Source: Ktedonobacter sp. 13_1_20CM_4_53_11 (GTDB lineage: Bacteria; Chloroflexota; Ktedonobacteria; Ktedonobacterales; Ktedonobacteraceae). Taken from it: a stretch of 10,144 nt of DNA. Shown in pieces: positions 1-5,783 of the stretch. The translations under genes were made by a program, and so were the position numbers. The notes beneath the pieces were generated by a model. The model made no database searches, had not been told where the DNA came from, and saw nothing but the letters and a program-made list of their open reading frames with translations. Location of the stretch: the NCBI GenBank assembly GCA_001919995.1, contig MNIY01000016.1, positions 1 to 10,144 of the forward strand, in the 5' to 3' direction. How positions within the stretch are numbered: the stretch's first letter is position 1; each line of letters opens with the position of its first letter.

Positions 1-326
1 CCTGGCAAATCAGGAGCATACACCAGATACTCTCTGCTCAAACGCAAAACGAGAGACGACCAGATTTCGGCAGAATTACCAATACCATGAATCAGCACGA
101 TGGGGGTGCCGCGACGGCCTGTACAGTAGTAATGGATCGGGAAATTCCCAACATCACAGGTTTCCTCACGCACGCCTGCCAGCAGCAACGCGGTGCGGGA
201 AACAAAAACCGCCGTTTCGACGGGTCGACGATAAATCTGTATCGCCAGAGCAGCTGCGCCTCCTGCCGCCGCAAGAGTTCCCACGGTAGGCAGTAGAGCA
301 AACAGTTTTCCGGATGAGAAAGGCAT
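1..326 (-). CDS. alpha/beta hydrolase, membrane-anchored, N-terminal part only
   Basis: The frame starts at ATG 326 and stays open for 108 codons to the left edge, so the C-terminal part, including the nucleophile Ser, lies outside the window. Residues 9-30 are a hydrophobic, Ala/Gly/Leu-rich segment followed by YRR, which suggests an N-terminal membrane anchor with the enzyme outside the membrane. Residues 75-109 carry the typical start of an alpha/beta hydrolase: PIVLIHGIGNS (oxyanion-hole HG.G motif at H80-G83), then a Trp at 89, and YAPDLPG around Asp106. This is the pattern of esterases, lipases and haloalkane dehalogenase-like enzymes, and the substrate cannot be told. The Shine-Dalgarno AAGGA lies 6 nt before the ATG, inside the 3' arm of a 19-bp hairpin (332-387). 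Family assignment is firm; exact function is unknown. Confidence 0.85.
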   Translation of the reverse strand, partial: MPFSSGKLFALLPTVGTLAAAGGAAALAIQIYRRPVETAVFVSRTALLLAGVREETCDVGNFPIHYYCTGRRGTPIVLIHGIGNSAEIWSSLVLRLSREYLVYAPDLP

Positions 327-376
327 CAAATATCCTTGTGATATGCTTGTTTTTCTGGTTGGCTTCTTACAAGCAT
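326..376 (-). other. possible 16-codon leader ORF ending on the hydrolase start
   Basis: An ATG at 376, inside the 5' arm of the hairpin, opens a 16-codon frame encoding MLVRSQPEKQAYHKDI. Its TGA (328-326) overlaps the hydrolase ATG as TGATG. Translation of this frame would move ribosomes through the stem and could open it. No Shine-Dalgarno is visible before the leader ATG, and an ORF of this length is expected by chance, so translation is doubtful. The position relative to stem and start is the only reason to list it. Confidence 0.2.
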
Positions 377-387
377 ATCACAAGGAT
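332..387 (-). promoter_or_regulatory. perfect 19-bp hairpin covering the hydrolase ribosome-binding site
   Basis: On the minus strand ATCCTTGTGATATGCTTGT (387-369) is followed by an 18-nt loop (368-351) and the exact reverse complement ACAAGCATATCACAAGGAT (350-332). The 3' arm holds AAGGA, the only plausible Shine-Dalgarno for the hydrolase ATG at 326, so the stem would hide it in the mRNA. There is no U-run after the stem, so this does not look like an intrinsic terminator. The inverted repeat is seen directly; control of translation is inferred. A DNA operator for a dimeric regulator is the main alternative. Confidence 0.6.
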
Positions 388-515
388 TAAAAAGGCGTCC
401 AGTGCAATGACGTACAGCGATTACTCGCCAGCGCCAGCGCTCAGTTCTGTTTCACTCATATCGCCAAGATTCAATTGTAAAGATGTGGTGTCCTACATCA
501 CACCCTGTCAGAAGA

Positions 516-761
516 TCAAGATTGCTCGTCTTTCTTATCGGCTTTCTCCACGATAATGCTCTTTAAGTCAGGGTTCGTCTCAAGTTCCACGAAGGAGGTC
601 AGGTTCTCACGGTACGCACTGAGGAAATTCAGGAGACCCAATGCTTCATCTGGCGTCATGTCAAAAGTGATCCCTGACATGTGTCTGAGAATGAGACCTG
701 TGTCCTCCATGCGTAACCGATATCTTCCAATGATTGCATCCACGTTCGGCTCCTTGTTCAT
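516..761 (-). CDS. small hypothetical protein, 81 aa
   Basis: I do not recognise the family. The chosen start is ATG 761, preceded by AAGGTG at about 10 nt; an upstream TTG (809) would add 16 residues with no clear ribosome-binding site. The protein is soluble and charged, with no signal peptide or membrane segment. Residues 12-31 (RYRLRMEDTGLILRHMSGIT) look like two short beta strands around an ETG-type turn, residues 32-51 (MTPDEALGLLNFLSAYRENL) like an amphipathic helix, and the tail is Lys/Asp/Glu-rich. The amino-acid pattern is that of a real folded protein rather than a random frame. It sits alone between the DUF212 gene and the hydrolase, with gaps of 279 and 189 nt, so it may be its own transcription unit. 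Confidence 0.6.
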   Translation of the reverse strand: MNKEPNVDAIIGRYRLRMEDTGLILRHMSGITFDMTPDEALGLLNFLSAYRENLTSFVELETNPDLKSIIVEKADKKDEQS

Positions 762-1040
762 GTGGTGACCACACCTTGCGCTTACCAGGATGAATGTACA
801 TCTGCTCAATGAGAGTGTAGAAGCAATTGAAGCTTATGTCAATGGCGGTTGGAATCATGGGGCTTTATAGAGAGAGAGAAGGACTGCACAAGCAGCTTCT
901 TCATAACCGACCATGGCTGTGTCATCCAAAGAACGCCCATGACCGTAAGACCACTAAACAGTTAGTTTGCAAATGCTCAAATCATCATAAAAAAGAGAAT
1001 TCCAACGAGAGGTACGATACTCGGCAATTCCGTGTAGCAG
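762..1040. other. 279-nt intergenic stretch with no supported gene
   Basis: This stretch follows the DUF212 stop and precedes the 81-aa gene. It has a GA-rich run near 871-879 and a T6 run on the minus strand near 990-995, but I see no strong GC-rich hairpin before the T-run and so no convincing terminator. Short minus-strand frames (up to about 33 codons near 840-940) lack ribosome-binding sites. A small perfect dyad GTGGTGACCAC (762-772) lies directly before the 81-aa start. The promoter of the 81-aa gene should lie here, but I cannot place it with confidence. Confidence 0.4.
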
Positions 1041-1481
1041 CTAGAGGGTCGCGAGGAGGCCGATTAGAATGCCCAGGATACCGCCAACTATCACCTGGAC
1101 AGGGGTATGACCGATCAATTCACGCAGACGTTTTTCAGCAAAAGGTTGTCCCTGAAATGCTTCATCAATCATCTGATTGAGAATACGCGCCTGGATACTT
1201 ACCGCCCGGCGTACCCCGGCAGCATCATACATCACAATAGCGGCCAGGACAACAGCAATAGCAAAGGACGCTGAGCTAAGTCCAGAAACACGTCCTGTTG
1301 CAGTGGCAAGTCCCGTCACTAACGCCGAATGCGAACTTGGCATGCCACCCGAAGAGACGAGCCGACTAAATATAAGTTTACGTTGACGAATAAACTCGTA
1401 GAGGGTTTTACCGACCTGCGCAACTGCCCATGCTAAAAGAGCTGCTATCAGGACACGATTATCAAGCAGAGAAGTACCCAT
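1041..1481 (-). CDS. DUF212 / divergent PAP2 family membrane protein
   Basis: The 146-aa protein carries the complete DUF212 (acid phosphatase/vanadium-dependent haloperoxidase-related, YuiD-like) signature: DNRVLIAALLAWAVAQ at the N-terminus, SSGGMPSSHSA at residues 43-53, YDAAGVRR at 85-92 and GHTPVQV at 124-130. Four hydrophobic segments (about 10-24, 52-62, 72-88 and 128-146) indicate an integral membrane protein. PAP2-type enzymes act on phosphate esters such as lipid pyrophosphates, but the substrate of this divergent branch is not established. The start at ATG 1481 matches the family N-terminus. An upstream start at 1550 would add 23 residues inside xseB that do not fit the family. The nearest SD-like GAGGAG lies about 17 nt upstream, further than usual, overlapping the xseB stop. 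Only 22 nt separate it from xseB, so it is probably the last gene of the operon. Confidence 0.9.
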   Translation of the reverse strand: MGTSLLDNRVLIAALLAWAVAQVGKTLYEFIRQRKLIFSRLVSSGGMPSSHSALVTGLATATGRVSGLSSASFAIAVVLAAIVMYDAAGVRRAVSIQARILNQMIDEAFQGQPFAEKRLRELIGHTPVQVIVGGILGILIGLLATL

Positions 1482-1503
1482 CGTCTGTTCTGTTTTGTCT
1501 CCT

Positions 1504-1731
1504 CTATGGCAATTCCAGTGGCTGTGAGATGATCGCGCCCTGGTTATCAACGCTCAGTTGTTGCACGCGCAGTTCCGCCTTCTGAAGCAATTCATTGCAG
1601 TATTGTGCCAGTTTCATACCCTCTTCGTAATATTGCAGGGCGCGTTCAAGCGGCATCTGTCCATCTTGCAAAGCTGTTACAGCAGCTTCGAGTTGTGCAT
1701 AAGCTTCTTCAAAAGTTAATGATTCCATCAT
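1504..1731 (-). CDS. xseB: exodeoxyribonuclease VII small subunit
   Basis: The 75-aa protein has the full XseB pattern: LTFEEAYAQLEAAVTALQDGQMPLERALQYYEEGMKLAQYCNELLQKAELRV, giving two amphipathic helices with the conserved sequence L.LE.AL..YE.G..L...C...L..AE. Its length is normal for the family. XseB binds the large subunit XseA to form exonuclease VII, which cuts single-stranded DNA processively from both ends into oligonucleotides during repair and recombination. The first ATG (1731) is used here; a second ATG follows at once (1728). GGATGGTGA just upstream is a modest ribosome-binding site. It lies 75 nt after xseA, an unusually long gap for this pair. Confidence 0.95.
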   Translation of the reverse strand: MMESLTFEEAYAQLEAAVTALQDGQMPLERALQYYEEGMKLAQYCNELLQKAELRVQQLSVDNQGAIISQPLELP

Positions 1732-1806
1732 TCACCATCCATGCGACCATTTAAGGAGGTTGCGTCCGAGTTCGTACAGTTGCTCCTCCGCGTCATTGTT
1801 AGTTCT
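1732..1806 (-). other. xseA-xseB spacer, open in the xseA frame
   Basis: The 75-nt spacer is exactly 25 codons. Read in the xseA frame beyond its TGA (1809-1807), it stays open for 24 codons and ends with TGA (1734-1732) directly touching the xseB ATG. The hypothetical tail contains AEEQLYELGRNLLKWSHGW, which would form an amphipathic helix. This could be a lost XseA C-terminus or chance. On the plus strand AAGGAGGT at 1753-1760 resembles a Shine-Dalgarno but precedes no gene. Confidence 0.25.
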
Positions 1807-3021
1807 TCAGATTCTACGTACTTCAACTGGAATACTGCCATCAGTAACCTGAATTGTTAAACTTTCGCCAGGCCGCGTTTGCTTTATACTGGTAACTATT
1901 GTTGAGTCAATATCACGACGTACTACGGCATAGCCACGCGCGATGGTTATCAAAGGGCTGAGAGTATGCAACCGCAAAGCCATACCACTCAAGCGTTCGC
2001 TACGTAATGTGAGTATGTGCTGTAAGCTTGTGTGTAAAAGTGCAGAGGTATCGTCAAGCTGTTGACGGCGCCTATCCAGCAGGCTACTGGGACTGGCTCT
2101 TTGCAGGTCACGCTGAATACGCTCCAGTTTCTCGGCCATATCTCCAAAACATTCTTCCATCAATTCAGTTAATTCCAATTGTTTTGCCTGGATATCAATT
2201 TGCCGTTCAGTGATGTCAGGCACCGCCTTGGAAGCCGCCGCTGTGGGAGTGGATGCTCGATAATCCGCGACAAAATCTGCAATGGTGAAATCTGTTTCGT
2301 GGCCGACGCCACTGATGACAGGGATGCGAGAACGGGCAATAGCTCGTGCTACGATCTCCTCGTTGAAGGCCCACAACTCTTCAATGGAGCCACCTCCACG
2401 TCCAAGTATAATTACTTCTGCCTCACCATGCTCATTAAGAAGGTCAAGGGCGGCAGAGATAGAGGCGGGAGCTTCACTTCCCTGCACCAATGTCGGAGCC
2501 AGAAGTACTTCTGCTAAAGGATAACGCGCATGAAGAACACGTAGCATGTCTCTCAGTGCCGCTGCCTGAGGTGAGGTAACAATGCCAACGACAGCGGGTT
2601 GTTCCGGCAACGGGCGCTTGCGATTCTCATCGAAGAGACCCTCCGCGGCTAAGCGCGCCTTGAGTTGCTCAAAGCGGAGGAAAAGTGCTCCCTCCCCTAT
2701 CAACTCAACACATTCAACGTACAGTTGAAGTTTGCCATCTCGCTCATAGTATGAAATACGCCCGTTAGCGGTAATGGCTATACCATCACGAAGGACGGGC
2801 GCCGATGAACGTAAACGGGCGTTCTTAAAGAAGACACAATGCAATTGTGCCTCAGCGTCCTTGAGAGTGAAATAACAATGGCCGGAGGAGTAGGTCTTGC
2901 ATCCTGAGATTTCACCCTGAACCCAGATATTCTGTAAGACATCATCCACTTCCAACAGTTCTTTTAGATAGCGAGATAATTGAGCAACGCTCAACACCGT
3001 TGGAGCATCTAAATAGTACAT
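1807..3021 (-). CDS. xseA: exodeoxyribonuclease VII large subunit
   Basis: The 404-aa protein is the catalytic large subunit of exonuclease VII. Residues about 9-105 form the N-terminal OB-fold (tRNA_anti-like) DNA-binding domain, with LSVAQLSRYLKELLE and IWVQGEISGCKTYSSGHCYF. The catalytic domain follows with VVGIVTSPQAAALRDML (144-160), LGRGGGSIEELWAFN (206-220) and GVGHETDFTIADFVADYRAS (238-257), all typical of the family. A long helical region about 270-350 should form the coiled-coil body that binds XseB. The length is at the short end of the family range. The start ATG shares one base with the stop of the AccB-like gene (TGATG), and AGAGGG lies 6 nt upstream, so translation is probably coupled. 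Confidence 0.96.
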   Translation of the reverse strand: MYYLDAPTVLSVAQLSRYLKELLEVDDVLQNIWVQGEISGCKTYSSGHCYFTLKDAEAQLHCVFFKNARLRSSAPVLRDGIAITANGRISYYERDGKLQLYVECVELIGEGALFLRFEQLKARLAAEGLFDENRKRPLPEQPAVVGIVTSPQAAALRDMLRVLHARYPLAEVLLAPTLVQGSEAPASISAALDLLNEHGEAEVIILGRGGGSIEELWAFNEEIVARAIARSRIPVISGVGHETDFTIADFVADYRASTPTAAASKAVPDITERQIDIQAKQLELTELMEECFGDMAEKLERIQRDLQRASPSSLLDRRRQQLDDTSALLHTSLQHILTLRSERLSGMALRLHTLSPLITIARGYAVVRRDIDSTIVTSIKQTRPGESLTIQVTDGSIPVEVRRI

Positions 3022-3608
3022 CAGATTCCCTCTCCCTCGGTTGAGCTATCGATAACCATGAGTTTTTGCCCATACTCTACTGGCTGTCCTTCCTGCGTCA
3101 AGATTTCAACGACACGTCCAGCGACTGGTGACTCCACATCATTGATGACGTTCAGTGATTCGATCGTTGCCACGAGTTGCCCCTCCTTCACATGATCACC
3201 CACCGCTACCAGGGTTCCTCCTCTGGGTTTGGCCCAAACGTGAAAGATACCTACCAGGTGAGAGGAGATGTAGTGCTTCGTTTCTGCAGATGCAGTGGTA
3301 GAAACAGTCAATTGAGCATCCGTGGAAGGTACTTCAACCTGGGGCTTCATGACAACTCCCTGAAGTTGCCCATTGTGTTCATCAAGCTTTATCTTGCGCA
3401 ACACCAGGTGCGTCCCTTCTTCAGCTTGCCTGAACTCCAATTCGGAAACGTCACTTTGGTCGAGCAATTGCACCAGGCGCTGCAAAAGCTCAACGCTGAT
3501 AACAGTGGCAGTTTCGCTTGCCTCGCTGTCAAGCTGCCCTTTATCATTTTCTCCAATGGAGGGGGATATTCGGCGTCCCGCTCGGTGGGTACCCTGTTTT
3601 CCATCCAT
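3021..3608 (-). CDS. AccB-like biotinyl-domain protein lacking the biotin-accepting lysine
   Basis: The 195-aa protein has the layout of the biotin carboxyl carrier protein of acetyl-CoA carboxylase: a variable N-terminus, a segment typical of BCCP at residues 37-73 (VISVELLQRLVQLLDQSDVS, then LEFRQAEEGTHLVLRK), a linker, and a biotinyl/lipoyl domain at 112-186 (SHLVGIFHVW, VGDHVKEGQLVATIES, PVAGRVVEILTQEGQPVEYG, LMVI). The biotin site should read EAMK(V/M)MNE. Here it reads ESLNVINDV, with Asn153 (codon AAC, 3152-3150) in place of the modified Lys. It therefore cannot be biotinylated at the usual position. No accC follows. The start ATG 3608 is preceded by AGGAGAGA at good spacing, although the frame stays open upstream to 3749 through the end of efp. 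A regulatory or structural role in acetyl-CoA carboxylase, as for plant BADC proteins, is an inference. Confidence 0.9.
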   Translation of the reverse strand: MDGKQGTHRAGRRISPSIGENDKGQLDSEASETATVISVELLQRLVQLLDQSDVSELEFRQAEEGTHLVLRKIKLDEHNGQLQGVVMKPQVEVPSTDAQLTVSTTASAETKHYISSHLVGIFHVWAKPRGGTLVAVGDHVKEGQLVATIESLNVINDVESPVAGRVVEILTQEGQPVEYGQKLMVIDSSTEGEGI

Positions 3609-3678
3609 ACTACTCTCTCCTGGCGGGAGCATGATAGTGAAGACGAACAATGCCGCAATCGGAAGATGATCAAAACAG

Positions 3679-4173
3679 TTAGAATAGAGGGGAAAAAACA
3701 AACCCGGTCTCGGTAGTGGCGGGCTTGGTACCGCCTGTAGCAGTATCACCTTTGAAACCGGGCTCGGTATAGGTCACCTGCATGACAACCTTTTCAGGTG
3801 GCTCGACGGAAATTGGTTCTTCCTCATATGTGATGAGATCAAGTTCCAGGTTATCAATCAGGAAGTTTTTCGCATCACCAAGTTGCTGTGCAGTCAGCAC
3901 AACGTCATCATATGTACTGGTATCCATGAAATGATATTGATCGTCATCCTGATACTGGTAGGTCACTGTACTACGATCGAGATAGACACGTTTAAACTTT
4001 TCACCTGCATCACATGTACGATCAAAGGTGGAGCCGGTGCGCAGGTTACGCAGTTTCATGCGCACTATCGCACCGCCGCGCCCCATTTTTACATGCTGCC
4101 AATCCAGTACGCTGCACATCTGCCCTTCAAATTCGATGGTTACACCTTTCTTCAGGTCACCCGTGGATATCAT
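3679..4173 (-). CDS. efp: elongation factor P, C-terminally short
   Basis: EF-P binds between the P and E sites of the ribosome and relieves stalling at polyproline stretches. The protein begins MISTGDLKKGVTIEFEG, as the family does, and has the KOW-like domain I (about 1-63), domain II (65-127) and the start of domain III with GDTATGGTKPATTETG. The domain I loop that reaches the peptidyl-transferase centre reads HVKMGRGGAIVRMK, with Arg32 at the tip instead of the Lys of the E. coli type. Normal EF-P is about 185-190 aa and continues after PLF with about 20 more residues (INEGDKIKVDTRTGEY-type). Here TAA follows PLF at residue 164, and no frame downstream encodes the missing end. A strong AAGGAG lies 9 nt before the ATG. 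It lies 47 nt after the peptidase gene and 70 nt before the AccB-like gene. Confidence 0.93.
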   Translation of the reverse strand: MISTGDLKKGVTIEFEGQMCSVLDWQHVKMGRGGAIVRMKLRNLRTGSTFDRTCDAGEKFKRVYLDRSTVTYQYQDDDQYHFMDTSTYDDVVLTAQQLGDAKNFLIDNLELDLITYEEEPISVEPPEKVVMQVTYTEPGFKGDTATGGTKPATTETGFVFSPLF

Positions 4174-4220
4174 AGAGTATAGCTCCTTGTAGGTTAGCTC
4201 AACACATTACGGCAGTGGCA

Positions 4221-5324
4221 TCAGCGTTGTAATACAAGTTCGGTTGGTGACTGGGTTAATACCTCAACGCCATTTTCTTTTACCAGGACACAATCTTCGA
4301 TACGCACACCACTCCAGCCAGGAATATAGACCCCTGGTTCGACGGTAACGACAGTTCCTGCTGGTAAAACCATGGTATCTGGCGACCGAGGAGAGAGATT
4401 GGGACCTTCGTGTGTTTGCAACCCTACACCATGCCCTGTACTGTGAACAAAGTATTCTGATAGCCCGGCAACATTCAATGCATTGCGGGCTAAAGCATCG
4501 GCAGCATTACCAGCAATTCCTGCATAGAGGCCAGCCTCGCATGTTTTCATCGCATTAAGAACGGCATCGTATATCTCTTGCATACGCGCTTCAGATGGCT
4601 CTCCAAGACAGATGGTACGGGTCATATCCGCGCAATATCCTTTGTAACGAGCGCCCATATCAATAGTAATGAGCTCACCACGTTGAACACGCCGTTCACT
4701 GGGATGTGCATGCGGCATTGAGCCGTGCGGTCCAGAAGCGACGATCGAATCAAATGAGAGACCATCTGCACCTTGTGATATCATGTAGCGCAAGATCTCC
4801 CACTGTATCTCCTTCTCTGTCATGCCAGGCTGAATCCAACTACAAAGATGCGTAAATGTCTCATCTGTGATAGCAATAGCACGTTTCAGCAGCTCTATTT
4901 CATGTGGTTGCTTTACCTGGCGCAGCTTCTCTATAGAGCTATCCTCAAAAGGATGAAGCGTAAAAATACTTTCGCCGCTACGACGAAGCTTTTCATACTC
5001 GGCAAACGTGAGCGCCGCTGATTCGAACCCAATGTTTTGCCAGCCATGCTCCTGAGCTGATGTGGCAATCGCAGCCCAATATTCGCGAGAAGGGGGAACG
5101 TTCACCTGCCAACCTTGCGCCTCGTTCTCGACCACTTCTTTATAGAGCGGATTTGTGAACAATATTTGTTGTTGTCGTCCCACTAGTAATAGACCGGCAC
5201 CTTCCACGTCATCATTAAGCCATCCACTTAAATAGGAGCGATTCTGTGGCTGTGTCACCATATATGCATCTAGCCCTTGTTCGGCCATCCATGCACGCAG
5301 CTGATTCATTGCTTCTTGACTCAT
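4221..5324 (-). CDS. pepP: M24 family Xaa-Pro aminopeptidase
   Basis: The 367-aa protein is a cytosolic metallopeptidase of the creatinase/aminopeptidase P fold, expected to remove an N-terminal residue before proline. Residues 1-130 are the creatinase N-terminal domain ([18 protein letters not shown]). The catalytic pita-bread domain follows with all five metal ligands visible: Asp222 (ITIDMG), Asp233 (CADMTRT), His298 (STGHGVG), Glu329 ([10 protein letters not shown]) and Glu343 (VRIEDCVLV). Substrate specificity (Xaa-Pro against prolidase) cannot be fixed from sequence. The length matches the short bacterial YqhT/PapA type. Its ATG overlaps the aroQ stop as ATGA, with AAGGA about 5 nt upstream. 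Placement directly before efp is a common arrangement in bacteria. Confidence 0.93.
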   Translation of the reverse strand: MSQEAMNQLRAWMAEQGLDAYMVTQPQNRSYLSGWLNDDVEGAGLLLVGRQQQILFTNPLYKEVVENEAQGWQVNVPPSREYWAAIATSAQEHGWQNIGFESAALTFAEYEKLRRSGESIFTLHPFEDSSIEKLRQVKQPHEIELLKRAIAITDETFTHLCSWIQPGMTEKEIQWEILRYMISQGADGLSFDSIVASGPHGSMPHAHPSERRVQRGELITIDMGARYKGYCADMTRTICLGEPSEARMQEIYDAVLNAMKTCEAGLYAGIAGNAADALARNALNVAGLSEYFVHSTGHGVGLQTHEGPNLSPRSPDTMVLPAGTVVTVEPGVYIPGWSGVRIEDCVLVKENGVEVLTQSPTELVLQR

Positions 5325-5779
5325 ACGTTTCCTTCTTTGACCTGTTCGCGCACCAGTTCAACCAGTGCCTCCAATGCCAGGAGATATCCACGCCAGCCCA
5401 GCCCAACGATATGTCCTCGACAGACCGACGCGATCAGCGATTGATGTCGAAATGGCTCACGGGCATAAATATTACTGAGATGTACCTCGATGATAGAAGG
5501 TTTCACCATCGCCAGGGCATCGCGCAATGCAATTGAGTAGTGTGTCAACGCACCGGCATTGATGATAATACCATCTGCACTACCTTCGTGTTCCTGTAGA
5601 TAATCAATGAGAGCGCCCTCGTGATTCGATTGGAAACAATGCACTGTTGCTTCCAACTCCTCTCCTCGTTTTTGCAGCATCGAACAAATTTGCGGGAGGG
5701 TCACCATTCCATAAATAGCGGGTTCACGGGTCCCCAAAGTATTGAGATTTGGACCATTGACGACCAATATATTTAACAT
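5321..5779 (-). CDS. aroQ: type II 3-dehydroquinate dehydratase
   Basis: The 152-aa enzyme converts 3-dehydroquinate to 3-dehydroshikimate, the third shikimate step, by the type II (dodecameric) mechanism. Visible hallmarks are [21 protein letters not shown] at residues 4-24, with the active-site Arg18 and Tyr23 on the mobile loop, [17 protein letters not shown] at 73-89 and [17 protein letters not shown] at 98-114 with the catalytic His100. The length is normal. It starts 4 nt after the aroKB stop and ends in a 4-nt overlap with the peptidase gene. The enzymes before and after it in the pathway step order (AroB, AroK) are encoded by the gene immediately upstream. Confidence 0.97.
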   Translation of the reverse strand: MLNILVVNGPNLNTLGTREPAIYGMVTLPQICSMLQKRGEELEATVHCFQSNHEGALIDYLQEHEGSADGIIINAGALTHYSIALRDALAMVKPSIIEVHLSNIYAREPFRHQSLIASVCRGHIVGLGWRGYLLALEALVELVREQVKEGNV

Positions 5780-5783
5780 CGAG

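Noticed and set aside
87..301. Open frames of about 69 codons on both strands at 87-301
   Set aside because: They are shadows of the alpha/beta hydrolase, whose frame covers 326-1 and carries clear HGIG and DLPG motifs.
443..481. 12-codon ORF MSETELSAGAGE upstream of the hydrolase hairpin
   Set aside because: It has no ribosome-binding site and no positional link to the hairpin or the start; such short frames are common by chance.
485..510. Short imperfect hairpin (TGTGGTG / CATCACA) after the 81-aa gene
   Set aside because: The stem is 7 bp with a mismatch on the minus strand and no T-run follows, so it is not a convincing terminator.
850..945. Small minus-strand frames, one reading DDTAMVGYEEAACAVLLSLY
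   Set aside because: The peptide looks protein-like, but the frame is under 30 codons, with a stop just upstream and no ribosome-binding site.
985..1035. Possible terminator after the DUF212 gene
   Set aside because: There is a T6 run, but the only stem before it is CGAG/CTCG with a 10-nt loop, too weak to call.
3177..3716. A 179-codon plus-strand open frame opposite the AccB-like gene
   Set aside because: It has no recognisable domain, no ribosome-binding site, and lies opposite a clearly conserved gene.
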